This document shows, one piece after another, positions 37,490 to 46,060 of a stretch of DNA of 64,000 nucleotides. The position numbers were made by a program, and so were the translations under genes. Under the pieces are notes generated by a model. The model was not told the origin of the DNA, searched no databases, and saw only the letters and a list, made by a program, of their open reading frames with translations. The first letter of the stretch is position 1. The number at the start of each line of letters is the position of its first letter. Source of the DNA: Salegentibacter sp. R32 (lineage in GTDB: Bacteria > Bacteroidota > Bacteroidia > Flavobacteriales > Flavobacteriaceae); NCBI RefSeq assembly GCF_008692195.1, contig NZ_RXOM01000018.1:186001-250000 (forward strand), written 5' to 3'.

Positions 37490-37908
37490 TAACTACTTTT
37501 TTTAAGAAATGAGAACAATCCCTTATTCTTTTTTTGCGCTGGGATGTCTGGCTCTGTATTGGTGAGTTCTTGGTAAATTTCTCCCCATCCAAAAAAGCCT
37601 CCTACATTTCTGTCATCTATAAATATATCTGCATTTATCTTTCGGCTGTATTTAGGGTCAAACTCTTCTTCTGGAAAACTCTTATTTACAGCGTAAAATT
37701 TGATTCCTTTTTCTTTGCAAAAATCTACAGCAGCTTCCAATCGATCTCCATGTCTATATGTCCACAATATTAATCGATGACCTTCATTTTCTAATTTTTT
37801 AAGTGTTTCAAAAGCAAATATTTTAGGTTCTCCAATACTGGGATATGCATCTTCCACAATGGTACCGTCAAAATCTACTGCAATGGTTAAAGACTTATTA
37901 CTTATCAT
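37489..37908 (-). CDS. Small HAD-superfamily hydrolase (BT_0820-like)
   Basis: 139-aa protein with HAD motif I AVDFDGTIVEDAYP (nucleophile Asp and the Asp at +2), motif II-like LILWTYR, and a C-terminal motif with paired Asp (ADIFIDDRNVGG). It lacks a large cap domain, as in the Bacteroides BT_0820 group. The substrate is unknown; a phosphate ester is likely. It ends in a Lys-rich tail and is coupled to map by a TAATG overlap; thioredoxin gene upstream ends 11 bases away. Confidence 0.82.
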   Translation of the reverse strand: MISNKSLTIAVDFDGTIVEDAYPSIGEPKIFAFETLKKLENEGHRLILWTYRHGDRLEAAVDFCKEKGIKFYAVNKSFPEEEFDPKYSRKINADIFIDDRNVGGFFGWGEIYQELTNTEPDIPAQKKNKGLFSFLKKSS

Positions 37909-37919
37909 TCAACTTTATT

Positions 37920-38459
37920 TTATTCTGCGTAAACGTTTTTATAAGGTTGCTTGGTAACAATCTTTAAAATATCCTTTTCTAAAGTTTTTTGAGGAAATTC
38001 CACAAATCTATTTACTTCATTTCCTTTTTTATCTAAAAAAATAATCGTTGGTACATGATGAATGTCTAAACCTTCTTCGTAATTATTTTCTGTAGATTTA
38101 GAATGATTCATCGCATAAATCTCAAGATTTTTTTCTTTAAAGTTTACTTCGTCTAAAAGTTTTAAAAGTTTGGGTGTTTCCCTTCTACTGTCGGGGCACC
38201 AAGTTCCCATAAAAACTTTTATGCGATACTTTTTTATAGGCTTTTTTATTTTTTTTAATACCTTTTTTTTAGGCTTATAAGATTCATAACCTTTAATGAA
38301 CCAATCTGCAGTATAACCTGTTCTAAAGTCTTCTTGAGTGATAAGACCTGTGTAGTTTTTATCTGCAGGAGTATTCTTTTCTTGTGCAATAGTATATAAA
38401 TTTACTAAAAAAAATAGTAAAAAACTAAATTTTATTGCTTTTAGGTTGTTGATTTTCAT
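37920..38459 (-). CDS. Exported thioredoxin-fold protein with CPDS active site
   Basis: 179-aa protein with a signal peptide (LLFFLVNLYTIAQ, cleavage near residue 26), a Lys-rich patch (residues 62-77), and a thioredoxin domain. The active site reads WCPDS (Cys88, Ser91), so the resolving Cys of CxxC is Ser, while cis-Pro is kept in HHVPTIIFLD. The single Cys suggests a role other than disulphide exchange by a CxxC pair. The start overlaps the gpmI stop (TAATG). Confidence 0.8.
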   Translation of the reverse strand: MKINNLKAIKFSFLLFFLVNLYTIAQEKNTPADKNYTGLITQEDFRTGYTADWFIKGYESYKPKKKVLKKIKKPIKKYRIKVFMGTWCPDSRRETPKLLKLLDEVNFKEKNLEIYAMNHSKSTENNYEEGLDIHHVPTIIFLDKKGNEVNRFVEFPQKTLEKDILKIVTKQPYKNVYAE

Positions 38460-39976
38460 TATTTTATAATAGATTTTTGCGTCATTAATTCAGGTTGGTC
38501 AATTTCCATTAAATCTAGAATGGTTGGGGCAACGTCTCCTAAGATACCATCATTAATTTCCTTTTTATCTTTACTTACTAAAATAACAGGAACAGGATTG
38601 GTAGTGTGCGCGGTATTGGCGCTTCCATCTTCATTAACCATCTTTTCACTGTTTCCGTGGTCTGCAAGTATGATTATATTATAATTCTCTTTGGCAGCTT
38701 CATAAAGCTTGCCTAGACATTCATCTACAGTTTCACAAGCTTTTACAGCCGCATCAAAATCTCCTGTATGGCCAACCATATCTGGATTTGCAAAATTGAT
38801 ACAGAAAAAATCGATAGAGGCTTTTGTGATTTCTTTCTCTAACTTATCAGTTAGTTCATAAGCACTCATTTCCGGTTGTAAATCATATGTGGCAACTTTT
38901 GGTGAGTTTACTAATATACGTTCTTCACCTTTAAATGGTTTTTCCCTTCCGCCGGAAAAGAAAAAGGTAACGTGCGGATATTTCTCCGTTTCAGCAGCTC
39001 TTAACTGTGTTTTTCCTGAATATTCCAGTGCCTCTCCTAGAGTCGCTTTAATATTATCTTTTTTATAAACTACATTTATATTTTGAAAAGATTCATCGTA
39101 AGTAGTCATGGTTACAAAATACAAGGGCATTTTTTGCATCTCGTAGTCGCTAAAATCCTCTTGTGATAAAGCTTGTGTAAGTTGTCTACCTCTATCGGTT
39201 CTAAAATTGAAGAAAATAATTACATCTCCTTTTTGAATTTTAGTTACAGCTTCACCGTTTTCTGTAATTACAATTGGCTTAATAAATTCATCAGTAACCT
39301 CGTTATCATAACTATTTTGAATAACCTCTAACGGATTTTCAGTATTTACTTCGCCTTCGCCTTTTACTAGTAAATCGTAAGCTTTTTTGGTCCTTTCCCA
39401 GCGTTTATCACGATCCATTGCATAATATCTACCTACTATTGAAGCTAGTTTAGCATCATTTTCTTTTAAAGTAGGTAATAAATCTTCAATAAATCCTTTT
39501 CCTGATTTCGGATCTACATCACGACCATCAGTAAAGGCATGTACAAATTTATTTTTTACCCCAGCTTTTTGAGCAGCGTTGACTAAACCTTTAAGATGTT
39601 TGATGTGAGAATGAACTCCACCATCACTTACTAAACCTAAAAAATGAACCGCTTTATCATTGGTTGTAGCATAATCAAAAGCTTCTTTTAATACAGCCTC
39701 ATCTTTAAGAGTGTCGTTATCGACCGCCATATTAATTTTTGCAAGGTCTTGATAAACGATTCTTCCTGCTCCTAAATTCATATGACCAACTTCACTATTT
39801 CCCATTTGGCCTTCTGGTAAACCAACGTTCATGCCATCAGTACGAAGCTGAGCGTGAGGGTATTCTTTATAAAGCTTGTCGAAATTAGGAGTTTTTGCTT
39901 TTTCTATCGCAGATGCATCGGGATTTTGAGTAAGTCCCCATCCATCTAAAATCAATAAAATGGTTTTTTTGGACAT
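38459..39976 (-). CDS. gpmI: 2,3-bisphosphoglycerate-independent phosphoglycerate mutase
   Basis: 505-aa manganese enzyme of glycolysis. The alkaline-phosphatase-like core starts ILLILDGWG, and the phospho-Ser is in GQMGNSEVGHMNLGAGR. Also present are FVHAFTDGRDVDPKSG, RYYAMDRDKRWER, FFNFRTDRGRQLTQAL, NFANPDMVGHTGD and LADHGNSEKM. ATG at 39976 is chosen; the TTG just before it is spurious. It begins a six-gene overlapping operon ending with the methyltransferase at 35.3 kb. Confidence 0.96.
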   Translation of the reverse strand: MSKKTILLILDGWGLTQNPDASAIEKAKTPNFDKLYKEYPHAQLRTDGMNVGLPEGQMGNSEVGHMNLGAGRIVYQDLAKINMAVDNDTLKDEAVLKEAFDYATTNDKAVHFLGLVSDGGVHSHIKHLKGLVNAAQKAGVKNKFVHAFTDGRDVDPKSGKGFIEDLLPTLKENDAKLASIVGRYYAMDRDKRWERTKKAYDLLVKGEGEVNTENPLEVIQNSYDNEVTDEFIKPIVITENGEAVTKIQKGDVIIFFNFRTDRGRQLTQALSQEDFSDYEMQKMPLYFVTMTTYDESFQNINVVYKKDNIKATLGEALEYSGKTQLRAAETEKYPHVTFFFSGGREKPFKGEERILVNSPKVATYDLQPEMSAYELTDKLEKEITKASIDFFCINFANPDMVGHTGDFDAAVKACETVDECLGKLYEAAKENYNIIILADHGNSEKMVNEDGSANTAHTTNPVPVILVSKDKKEINDGILGDVAPTILDLMEIDQPELMTQKSIIK

Positions 39977-40062
39977 CAAATAAAGTTTGGGGTAAATTTA
40001 AAAACTTAAAAAACGCTAATTTATAATATTTTCCTAAAATTATTGGTCTTTCATCGTTTATT

Positions 40063-40803
40063 TTAGCTCAAAAGGGAGGGGTTGATATCTAAAACGTTTT
40101 CGGTTACGTAATTCTGGATAAATACTTCTGAAAAGTTTTGACTGCCACAAATATCGGTCTCTTCTTGGAATACTTTTTTCAAGTCTAATTTTCTGTATTT
40201 TTCCAAGTATGGAATAGAAAGTGGGGCATATGAAAAATGCCAAGGTTCGTGTTTAAATCCTTTCCTGTTTTCATTTTTGGTGTAAACCAGATGAAAATCA
40301 AATTTTCTAGCATTTTCATCCATCCATTCACGAAGCGGAGTGTAAACTCCTTGATTATAATAATTTTTAGGTTGAAGTAGGGAAGCAGGCGCTTTAGGAT
40401 TAGCATCGATAATATCGATATCGGTTCCCCAATGATGCCTAGAGGTTCCCGGAATGGTTGAATATTCTATAATTTTATGAATTGCTTCTACCGATGATAA
40501 TCCTTGGTAGGTAAAGCGTTTAAATTTATCGTTCCAAATATTTTTTTGATGTTCAAAACTTCGATAACTGGAAACTATTTGAATAGCAATACCATCAGCT
40601 TGTGCTGCTTTTTGCATTTTCAAGAAGGCTTTATGAGCTTCTTTTCTTAGCTGATAACCGGAACCATATAAGTTGGGAGAACCTTTACCTAGTAGTTCTT
40701 CCGTAGAAATTTCTGCAGTGTTTAAAAATGAAAATGAATTGAACGGAAGTAAACTAGCCGCTGAAGTAAGCAAAGATAAATTGATAAAGTTACGTCTATT
40801 CAT
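40063..40803 (-). CDS. M15-family D,D-peptidase (VanY type) with Tat-like signal
   Basis: 246-aa protein. The N-terminus NRRNFINLSLL resembles a twin-arginine signal (RRxF followed by a hydrophobic stretch). Zinc-site motifs of the M15 family are SRHHWGTDIDI (SxHxxGxAxD-like) and HEPWHFSY (ExxxH-like). It likely trims D-Ala from peptidoglycan stem peptides in the periplasm. TatA is encoded at 49.8 kb. Its start overlaps the upstream GNAT stop by 8 bases. Confidence 0.88.
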   Translation of the reverse strand: MNRRNFINLSLLTSAASLLPFNSFSFLNTAEISTEELLGKGSPNLYGSGYQLRKEAHKAFLKMQKAAQADGIAIQIVSSYRSFEHQKNIWNDKFKRFTYQGLSSVEAIHKIIEYSTIPGTSRHHWGTDIDIIDANPKAPASLLQPKNYYNQGVYTPLREWMDENARKFDFHLVYTKNENRKGFKHEPWHFSYAPLSIPYLEKYRKLDLKKVFQEETDICGSQNFSEVFIQNYVTENVLDINPSLLS

Positions 40804-41239
40804 AATTCTTGAACATTAAAAAATGTGGTCCTACCGTGGGAATATCAAATTCCTTTCCAAAAACTTCAAAATTATTTTTTTGATAAAATTTTACCGCACT
40901 CGTTCTAGCATTAAACCATAAAACGGTTGGTGATTGCTGCATAATCAAATCTTCGGCATACAATAATAAATGCTTGCCTAGGCCTTTGCCTTGAGCTTCA
41001 GGGATAACCGCCATTCCTCTTAAATGGAACTGATTGTTGCTTTTCAACTTTTCGCTTTTATCTTTGAGAATGGTAGCAATCGCTTGAACCTCTTCATCTT
41101 TATATAAAGCTAGGTGAATGGTTTCTTCAGCGTAATCTCCCTCAAAAAAACATTCTTCCCGTGGCTTGCCGCTTCTTAAAACAGCTTGCCTAACGGGAAG
41201 AACAATTTCAACGTTTACTTCTTCAATGTGTATTTTCAA
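40796..41239 (-). CDS. GNAT-family N-acetyltransferase
   Basis: 147-aa protein with the acetyl-CoA loop PEAQGKGLGKHLLLYAED (Q/RxxGxG/A motif A), and the C-terminal NNFEVFGKEFDIPTVGPHFLMFK. The acceptor is not known. It is in a run of short same-strand genes with the M15 peptidase and the small acetyltransferase, four bases from the latter. Confidence 0.88.
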   Translation of the reverse strand: MKIHIEEVNVEIVLPVRQAVLRSGKPREECFFEGDYAEETIHLALYKDEEVQAIATILKDKSEKLKSNNQFHLRGMAVIPEAQGKGLGKHLLLYAEDLIMQQSPTVLWFNARTSAVKFYQKNNFEVFGKEFDIPTVGPHFLMFKNYE

Positions 41240-41243
41240 TGAA

Positions 41244-41528
41244 TTATGCTTTTACGTCTTGGTAATCTTCGTTTTCATCAAATTTTACTTCCGCAAAAGG
41301 ACAGAGCGGATCTATTTTAAAGTCCTTCTTCCGTGCATAGTTCACCGTATGGTCTAGTAATTTGGTGGCCAAACCATTCCCTTCCAGTGATTTTCTGGTT
41401 TGGGTATGGTCTATTACCAACACATTCTCTTTTTTTACATAAGTAAGTTCACAAACAATACCTTCATCGTCTTGCATGTAAAACATCCCGTTGGTGAGAT
41501 TTTCTTTATGTAAGATTTCGTGGTTCAT
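41244..41528 (-). CDS. Small GNAT-like acetyltransferase
   Basis: 94-aa protein of the minimal YidJ/Gtn kind: strands GMFYMQDDEGIVCELTY and VLVIDHTQTRKSLEGNGLATKLLDHTVNYAR, in which GNGLATKLL is the acetyl-CoA loop, then KIDPLCPFAEVKF, which includes the conserved CPF segment of this small family. Substrate unknown. It sits six bases behind clpP. Confidence 0.85.
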   Translation of the reverse strand: MNHEILHKENLTNGMFYMQDDEGIVCELTYVKKENVLVIDHTQTRKSLEGNGLATKLLDHTVNYARKKDFKIDPLCPFAEVKFDENEDYQDVKA

Positions 41529-41534
41529 GATTTT

Positions 41535-42086
41535 TTATTTTGAATATTGTTGGTCCACAATTCCGTAGTTAAGCGATTCTTCAGCATTCATCCAATAATC
41601 CCTGTTGAAGTCTTTCATTACTTTTTCAAAAGACTGTCCGCAATTATCAGCTAATATTTGCGCACTTAACTCTTTTGTTTTTAAAATTTCCTGGGCTTGA
41701 ATTTCGATATTCGAAGCTTGACCTCTGGCGCCACCACTAGGTTGATGAATCATTACCTTGGCGTGTGGCATTATTAAACGTTTGCCTTTAGTTCCTGCAG
41801 AAAGTAAAATAGAACCCATTGAAGCGGCTAATCCAGTACAAATGGTAGAGATATCACAAGAAAGCGATTGCATCGTATCGTAAATGGAAAAGCCTGAAGT
41901 TACATAACCTCCCGGACTATTAATGAAAAACTGAATATCTTCCTTATCTAAAGAATCGAGATACATTAAACGTTCAACAATATGTTTGGCAGATTTATCA
42001 TCTACTTGGCCCCAAAGAAATACTTTGCGGTCTTCTAAAAATTTATGGTCAATCAGGTCTTGAGACTTTCCTGGTTTGTTGCTCAT
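41535..42086 (-). CDS. clpP: ClpP-family (S14) serine protease
   Basis: 183-aa ClpP. The catalytic triad is visible: Ser in GLAASMGSILLSAG, His in KVMIHQPSGGARG, and Asp in MKDFNRDYWMNAEESLNYGIVD. It is shorter than typical ClpP (about 195-220 aa), and flavobacteria usually have a second clpP by tig and clpX; this copy stands apart from those genes. It forms the proteolytic chamber with a Clp ATPase. The ATG at 42086 is chosen. Confidence 0.92.
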   Translation of the reverse strand: MSNKPGKSQDLIDHKFLEDRKVFLWGQVDDKSAKHIVERLMYLDSLDKEDIQFFINSPGGYVTSGFSIYDTMQSLSCDISTICTGLAASMGSILLSAGTKGKRLIMPHAKVMIHQPSGGARGQASNIEIQAQEILKTKELSAQILADNCGQSFEKVMKDFNRDYWMNAEESLNYGIVDQQYSK

Positions 42087-42159
42087 GGTTACAATTTTTT
42101 ATTTGTTTAAAAATAGAATTATTTTCATAAAAGTCCACATCAAATTTTTTGAAATTTTA

Positions 42160-42192
42160 TTTGGTAGAAATATAAAGCTTATGGTATATTTG
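42160..42192 (+). promoter_or_regulatory. Promoter of tRNA-Gly
   Basis: TTTG (42160-42163), 21-base spacer, TATATTTG (42185-42192); both elements match the Bacteroidota consensus exactly. The box ends 10 bases before the mature tRNA. Confidence 0.7.
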
Positions 42193-42201
42193 CCCCCTTC
42201 T

Positions 42202-42274
42202 GCGGGAGTAGCTCAGTTGGTAGAGCGTCAGCCTTCCAAGCTGAATGTCGCCAGTTCGAACCTGGTCTCCCGCT
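42202..42274 (+). tRNA. tRNA-Gly (anticodon TCC)
   Basis: Full cloverleaf: acceptor GCGGGAG/CTCCCGC with discriminator T, D arm GCTC/GAGC, anticodon stem TCAGC/GCTGA with loop CTTCCAA (anticodon TCC, 42235-42237), and T arm with GTTCGAACC. No CCA is encoded. It is preceded by a consensus promoter and followed by a terminator. Confidence 0.95.
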
Positions 42275-42281
42275 CTTTAGA

Positions 42282-42313
42282 AATCCTATCGATAAAATCG
42301 ATAGGATTTTTTT
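42282..42313 (+). terminator. Terminator of tRNA-Gly
   Basis: Perfect 12-bp stem AATCCTATCGAT / ATCGATAGGATT with a 3-base loop and then Ts, 8 bases after the tRNA. Confidence 0.85.
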
Positions 42314-42476
42314 GTTATAGTTTGTTGGTATTTAATGAGTTGCCGTGTGAGAAATTTATGCTAAAAGCAATCGGTATAAACCCGGTCTCATGCTTAAAAA
42401 TCTAATTTTTTTTCTTAATTCACATAGATTATATCAAATATTGATTGATTTACAGATAGCTAAATTTCGCAAACTC

Positions 42477-42552
42477 CTGCAAGGTCTTTTTTTGACCTTG
42501 CAGATGCATTTTAGAATACAAAATACCTACAAGGTTTCCAAAACCTTGCAGG
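42477..42552. repeat. Two related palindromes with CTGCAAGGT arms
   Basis: First palindrome: CTGCAAGGTC / GACCTTGCAG (42477-42486 with 42494-42503) around seven Ts. Second: CCTACAAGGTTT / AAACCTTGCAGG (42526-42537 with 42541-42552), one mismatch. Their shared CTGCAAGGT core and position between genes suggest a dispersed REP-like element. The second may also end the lipoprotein gene at 42592. Confidence 0.7.
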
Positions 42553-42591
42553 AATAAACAAAACTAATAGGAAAGATGCTTTACTTTTAAA

Positions 42592-43494
42592 TTAATGTCT
42601 AGTTTTAATTTGATAAGCGGCAAGCGTATTTCCGTTAAATGTAGGAACTAGCAATAAGTTTTTTTCTTCCAAGTAAAGAATATCAGCGGAGTTTTGGTTT
42701 TCTTCACGAGTATCTAGGAGTAATTTTTTCTGAAAGCTTTTATCGATATGAAAAAGCCTTCCGTGCCAATCGGAAACAATAAATTCTTTATCGTTAAAAG
42801 CGGTAATTCCGTCACCCACGCCAAGATTTTTGGTTAAGGTTTTTAATTTTTCCTCTTCAAAAACTACTTTTAAATCTTCCGATTTGCTATTCATCACAAA
42901 TAAAGAGTCATTTCTGAAAAATAAACCATTAGGACGTGATAAACTGCCTTTATGAGCCAATTGCAAACTATCGTTCTCTATTTTGTAAATACTTTTAGCG
43001 TTGCAAGCAGAAATATAAAGAGTTCCATTTTTTTCTACAATGTCATTAAATTGTGGTTCTTCCATATCTTCAGTAGAAAAACGCTTGATAATTTCCTTAG
43101 TTGCTAAATTTATTTTCGCGATTTCTTTGGAGTCCGCAACATATAAAGTATCACCGATGAGTGCCATTCCTTTCGGGCTGCTTATACCTTCAATTAATGT
43201 TAGGGATTTAATATTTCCTTGTAAGTCCACTTCAGAAATAAATCCGTCGCCATCCATTTCCCACCCATTTTGATTTACATTGGAAACTAAAAGCCGATGT
43301 TTGGCTTTGTCATACAAAACAGATTCGGCCGTTTTTAAAACCGTATCGGTTTCCCAAATTTTTTCAAGTTGAATTTCTTCTTGTTGCTGAACGGTTTTTT
43401 TTCCTTTTTCTGCAGAAGAAGAATTGTCGTGCGGCTGTTCTTTGCAACCAATAAGCATTAATAAACTGAATAGTGGAATAAGAAAATTTTTCAT
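42592..43494 (-). CDS. Lipoprotein with SMP-30/NHL-like beta-propeller
   Basis: 300-aa protein. Signal ends in LMLIGCKEQ (lipobox), followed by a Ser/Glu/Lys linker. Repeats such as TAESVLYDKAKHRLLVSNVN, SPKGMALIGDTLYVADSKEIAKIN, RPNGLFFRNDSLFVMN and ADILYLEEKNLLLVPTFNGNT show a beta-propeller of the SMP-30/gluconolactonase or NHL type. Enzyme activity is not sure. It is 10 bases behind the glutaminase gene and thus in a pepE-glsA-lipoprotein operon. Confidence 0.8.
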   Translation of the reverse strand: MKNFLIPLFSLLMLIGCKEQPHDNSSSAEKGKKTVQQQEEIQLEKIWETDTVLKTAESVLYDKAKHRLLVSNVNQNGWEMDGDGFISEVDLQGNIKSLTLIEGISSPKGMALIGDTLYVADSKEIAKINLATKEIIKRFSTEDMEEPQFNDIVEKNGTLYISACNAKSIYKIENDSLQLAHKGSLSRPNGLFFRNDSLFVMNSKSEDLKVVFEEEKLKTLTKNLGVGDGITAFNDKEFIVSDWHGRLFHIDKSFQKKLLLDTREENQNSADILYLEEKNLLLVPTFNGNTLAAYQIKTRH

Positions 43495-43504
43495 AGCTGT
43501 TTTT

Positions 43505-44419
43505 TTAAAAGATCGATAACCCGGTTAAAGAAGTAAGCTCCTCTAAAGCTTTCATCCCTTTTTCTGAATTTCCTTTTTCATTTAACAACGGACTCCAAAC
43601 GGCCACAGAATATTCTCCGGGATGTACTGCGACAATGCCACCGCCAACACCACTTTTTCCTGGTAAGCCTACCCGAAAACTAAATTCGCCGGCTTCATCA
43701 TAAAAACCACAAGTCTGCATAATGGCATTAATACGTTTAGCACTATTGGCACCAATAACTTTTTTTCCGGTGTTAAGGGTTTTTCCTTCATTGGCGAAAA
43801 TGATAAAAGCTTTGGCCAACTGCCGGCAAGACATCGCGATAGAACATTGATGAAAATAAAAATCTAAAATATCATCAGCATGGTTTTCAATATTGCCTAA
43901 GGCTTTCATATAATTCACCAAGGCAATATTTCGATAGCCGTGTTCATATTCCGATGCGGCTACTTTTTCATCGTATTCAATACTAGGGTCGTCACTAATT
44001 TCCCTTACAAACTCGAGAAGATGTTCTTTCGGGTTTTCCAATTCAGAAATTAAAATGTCGGCAATCACCAAAGAACCGGCATTTATAAACGGGTTTCTAG
44101 GGATTCCCTTTTCTTTTTCCAGTTGAAGCAGTGAATTAAACGGGTCTCCAGAAGGTTCAACATCTACCCGCTTCCAGATTTTTTTACCGCCGTGTTTTTT
44201 TGCTAAAGCCAAGGTGAAAACTTTAGAAATACTTTGAATGGAAAAACGTTCATCGTGGTCTCCAAAACAAAAATCACCTCCATCAAGACAATATAAATGC
44301 ATTCCGAATTTATTGGCCGGTATTTTTGCCAGCTCCGGAATGTAATCAGGAACCTTTCCGCCGGGATCAAAATGTTCCAGCTCTTTCTCAATAACGTTTA
44401 AAATAGCTTGGTAATCCAT
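43505..44419 (-). CDS. glsA: Glutaminase
   Basis: 304-aa serine-dependent glutaminase of the beta-lactamase-like fold that hydrolyses glutamine to glutamate and ammonia. The catalytic SxxK is SISK in RFSIQSISKVFTLALAKK; also PFNSLLQLEKEKGIPRNPFINAGS, EYEHGYRNIALVNYMKALGN, and GLPGKSGVGGGIVAVHPGE. Usual length. The start shares a base with the pepE stop. Confidence 0.95.
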   Translation of the reverse strand: MDYQAILNVIEKELEHFDPGGKVPDYIPELAKIPANKFGMHLYCLDGGDFCFGDHDERFSIQSISKVFTLALAKKHGGKKIWKRVDVEPSGDPFNSLLQLEKEKGIPRNPFINAGSLVIADILISELENPKEHLLEFVREISDDPSIEYDEKVAASEYEHGYRNIALVNYMKALGNIENHADDILDFYFHQCSIAMSCRQLAKAFIIFANEGKTLNTGKKVIGANSAKRINAIMQTCGFYDEAGEFSFRVGLPGKSGVGGGIVAVHPGEYSVAVWSPLLNEKGNSEKGMKALEELTSLTGLSIF

Positions 44420-45123
44420 TACTCTAAATCTTTAAGGGAAGTTCCGCTTTCAACTTCGTAAGGTTCTTCGTCTTTTTCAAAAATCCGGGCGTTTAAATCT
44501 CCTTCCAAGATAATATCTTTATTTTTTACACGGAGCCAGCTTCCTTCCCGTAAACCAACGACAGGCATCGAATTCATATGATGAAATTCTTTAATTCGTG
44601 TTTCACGGGTTTCCCCTTTGTGAGTAGAAGTAGGATCGGGGTCTAAGTAATGCGGATTCAAATTAAATTCTAAAATTCCCAGTGTTTTAAAACTTGGCGG
44701 ATAAACTATAGGCATATCGTTGGTAGTCCCCATGGTTAATCCGCAAATATTGCTTCCGGCACTGGTTCCTAAATAAGGCGTTCCACTTTCAATAACTTTT
44801 TTTAGCGGTTCCAATACTTTTTGGTTGTAAAGCTGGGAGACCAATAAAAAAGTATTTCCGCCACCGGTAAAAAGCGCTTGAGCATTTTGTAGTGCTTCTA
44901 CAGGATTTTCAAACTCGTGCAATCCTTTTACTTTTTTGTTTAAAAAGGCTAAGCCTTCTCTGGCTTTTGCGGTGTATTCGTCGTGAGAGATTCCACCGGG
45001 ACGCGCGTACGGAATAAAAATTATTTCAGAAACATCTTTGTATAATTCTTCTAAAGCATCTTCTAAGTAAGCTAAGTAATTGCTACCGTGAACAGTAGAA
45101 GTGCTGGCTATAATGCAGTTCAT
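44419..45123 (-). CDS. pepE: Dipeptidase E (alpha-aspartyl dipeptidase)
   Basis: 234-aa S51 serine peptidase that cleaves N-terminal Asp from dipeptides. The nucleophile elbow is GTPYLGTSAGSNICGLTMG; also ALFTGGGNTFLLVSQLYN, ILEFNLNPHYLDPDP and VVGLREGSWLRV. It heads an operon with glutaminase, which suggests joint use of Asp/Gln-containing peptides as nitrogen source (inference). Confidence 0.93.
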   Translation of the reverse strand: MNCIIASTSTVHGSNYLAYLEDALEELYKDVSEIIFIPYARPGGISHDEYTAKAREGLAFLNKKVKGLHEFENPVEALQNAQALFTGGGNTFLLVSQLYNQKVLEPLKKVIESGTPYLGTSAGSNICGLTMGTTNDMPIVYPPSFKTLGILEFNLNPHYLDPDPTSTHKGETRETRIKEFHHMNSMPVVGLREGSWLRVKNKDIILEGDLNARIFEKDEEPYEVESGTSLKDLE

Positions 45124-45233
45124 ATCGTCAGTTTTTTTGTAAATTTATTGCAAAGTCTTGCTTTAACAAAAGTTTACGCGCGTTTTAGGTTTTTTATAAG
45201 ACAGTTATTGGTAACTTAACTAAAAATTTAACG

Positions 45234-46028
45234 ATGAAAAAATTACTTCTTTTTTTGCCAATCTTTTTATTAACTGTTGTTTCACAAGCTCAAATTAATA
45301 GTAGAATGCTTATTAAAGGAAAAATTAATGTTCCTATAGATGATGACGCTTCCTCGATTAATGTGTATAACCTGAGCACTACTAAAGGAACGATTACCGA
45401 TGATTACGGCGAGTTTTTAATTGCGGTAGCTGAAGGCGATAAACTTTACTTTTCAGGAATTCAATACCAAGATTTTACAGTAGAAATTACAGAAGACATC
45501 ATCAAAAATAAAAAACTGAATATCACTATTAATGAAGCTGTCACAGAGCTAGAAGAAGTAACCGTGAGACCTTACGGATTATCGGGGAATGTAGAAGTAG
45601 ATTTGCAAAAGATTAAAACACAGGACGTGAATTTACCAAATGGAGGAAGCTTGGCATTGGTGGAAACCTACGATTACGAATTGAGACCTGATGAAAAGAC
45701 CAAAGTTCATAACGATGCGATTGATAAAAGTTATTTAACGAATGGTTTGAATTTTGCCAATATTTTTCGGGAAATATTTAATTCAAAAGATAAGAATGCC
45801 AATAAAAATATGATTCAGGAAGATATTGATGTAAAAATCAGAAAGGTTTATAATGACGATTTCTTTAACGAATACCTGAATATAAAAAGAGAAAATATTA
45901 ATGAGTTTATTTTTTATGCGGAAGAGCACGGTCTGCACAAAGAAATGCTTAAAGAAGGAAACGAACTTGCGCTTATTCAATTTTTAATTGAAAAAAGTAA
46001 AGCTTATAAAATGCAACAAAATAAATAA
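45234..46028 (+). CDS. CarboxypepD_reg-like domain protein (first of two)
   Basis: 264-aa exported protein. Signal peptide MKKLLLFLPIFLLTVVSQAQ, then a beta-sandwich of the carboxypeptidase-regulatory kind (IKGKINVPIDDDASSINVYNLS, TKGTITDDYGEFLIAVAEGDKLYFSGIQYQ, ELEEVTV), as found at the N-terminus of TonB-dependent receptors, but no receptor barrel follows. The C-terminal half is helical and charged. Function unknown. It is followed 32 bases later by a paralogue. Confidence 0.82.
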   Translation: MKKLLLFLPIFLLTVVSQAQINSRMLIKGKINVPIDDDASSINVYNLSTTKGTITDDYGEFLIAVAEGDKLYFSGIQYQDFTVEITEDIIKNKKLNITINEAVTELEEVTVRPYGLSGNVEVDLQKIKTQDVNLPNGGSLALVETYDYELRPDEKTKVHNDAIDKSYLTNGLNFANIFREIFNSKDKNANKNMIQEDIDVKIRKVYNDDFFNEYLNIKRENINEFIFYAEEHGLHKEMLKEGNELALIQFLIEKSKAYKMQQNK

Positions 46029-46060
46029 AGTAACGTCTATTAATACGATAGACCTTACTT

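Noticed and set aside
42370-42400. Sequence resembling the 3' end of tRNA-Gly (AAACCCGGTCTC), as at an integration site
   Set aside because: Only about 12 bases are alike, no integrase or second boundary is seen, and the tRNA terminator lies between; likely chance.
42076-42405. Open frame of 109 codons on the plus strand
   Set aside because: It runs through the whole tRNA-Gly gene, its promoter and its terminator and has no family resemblance.
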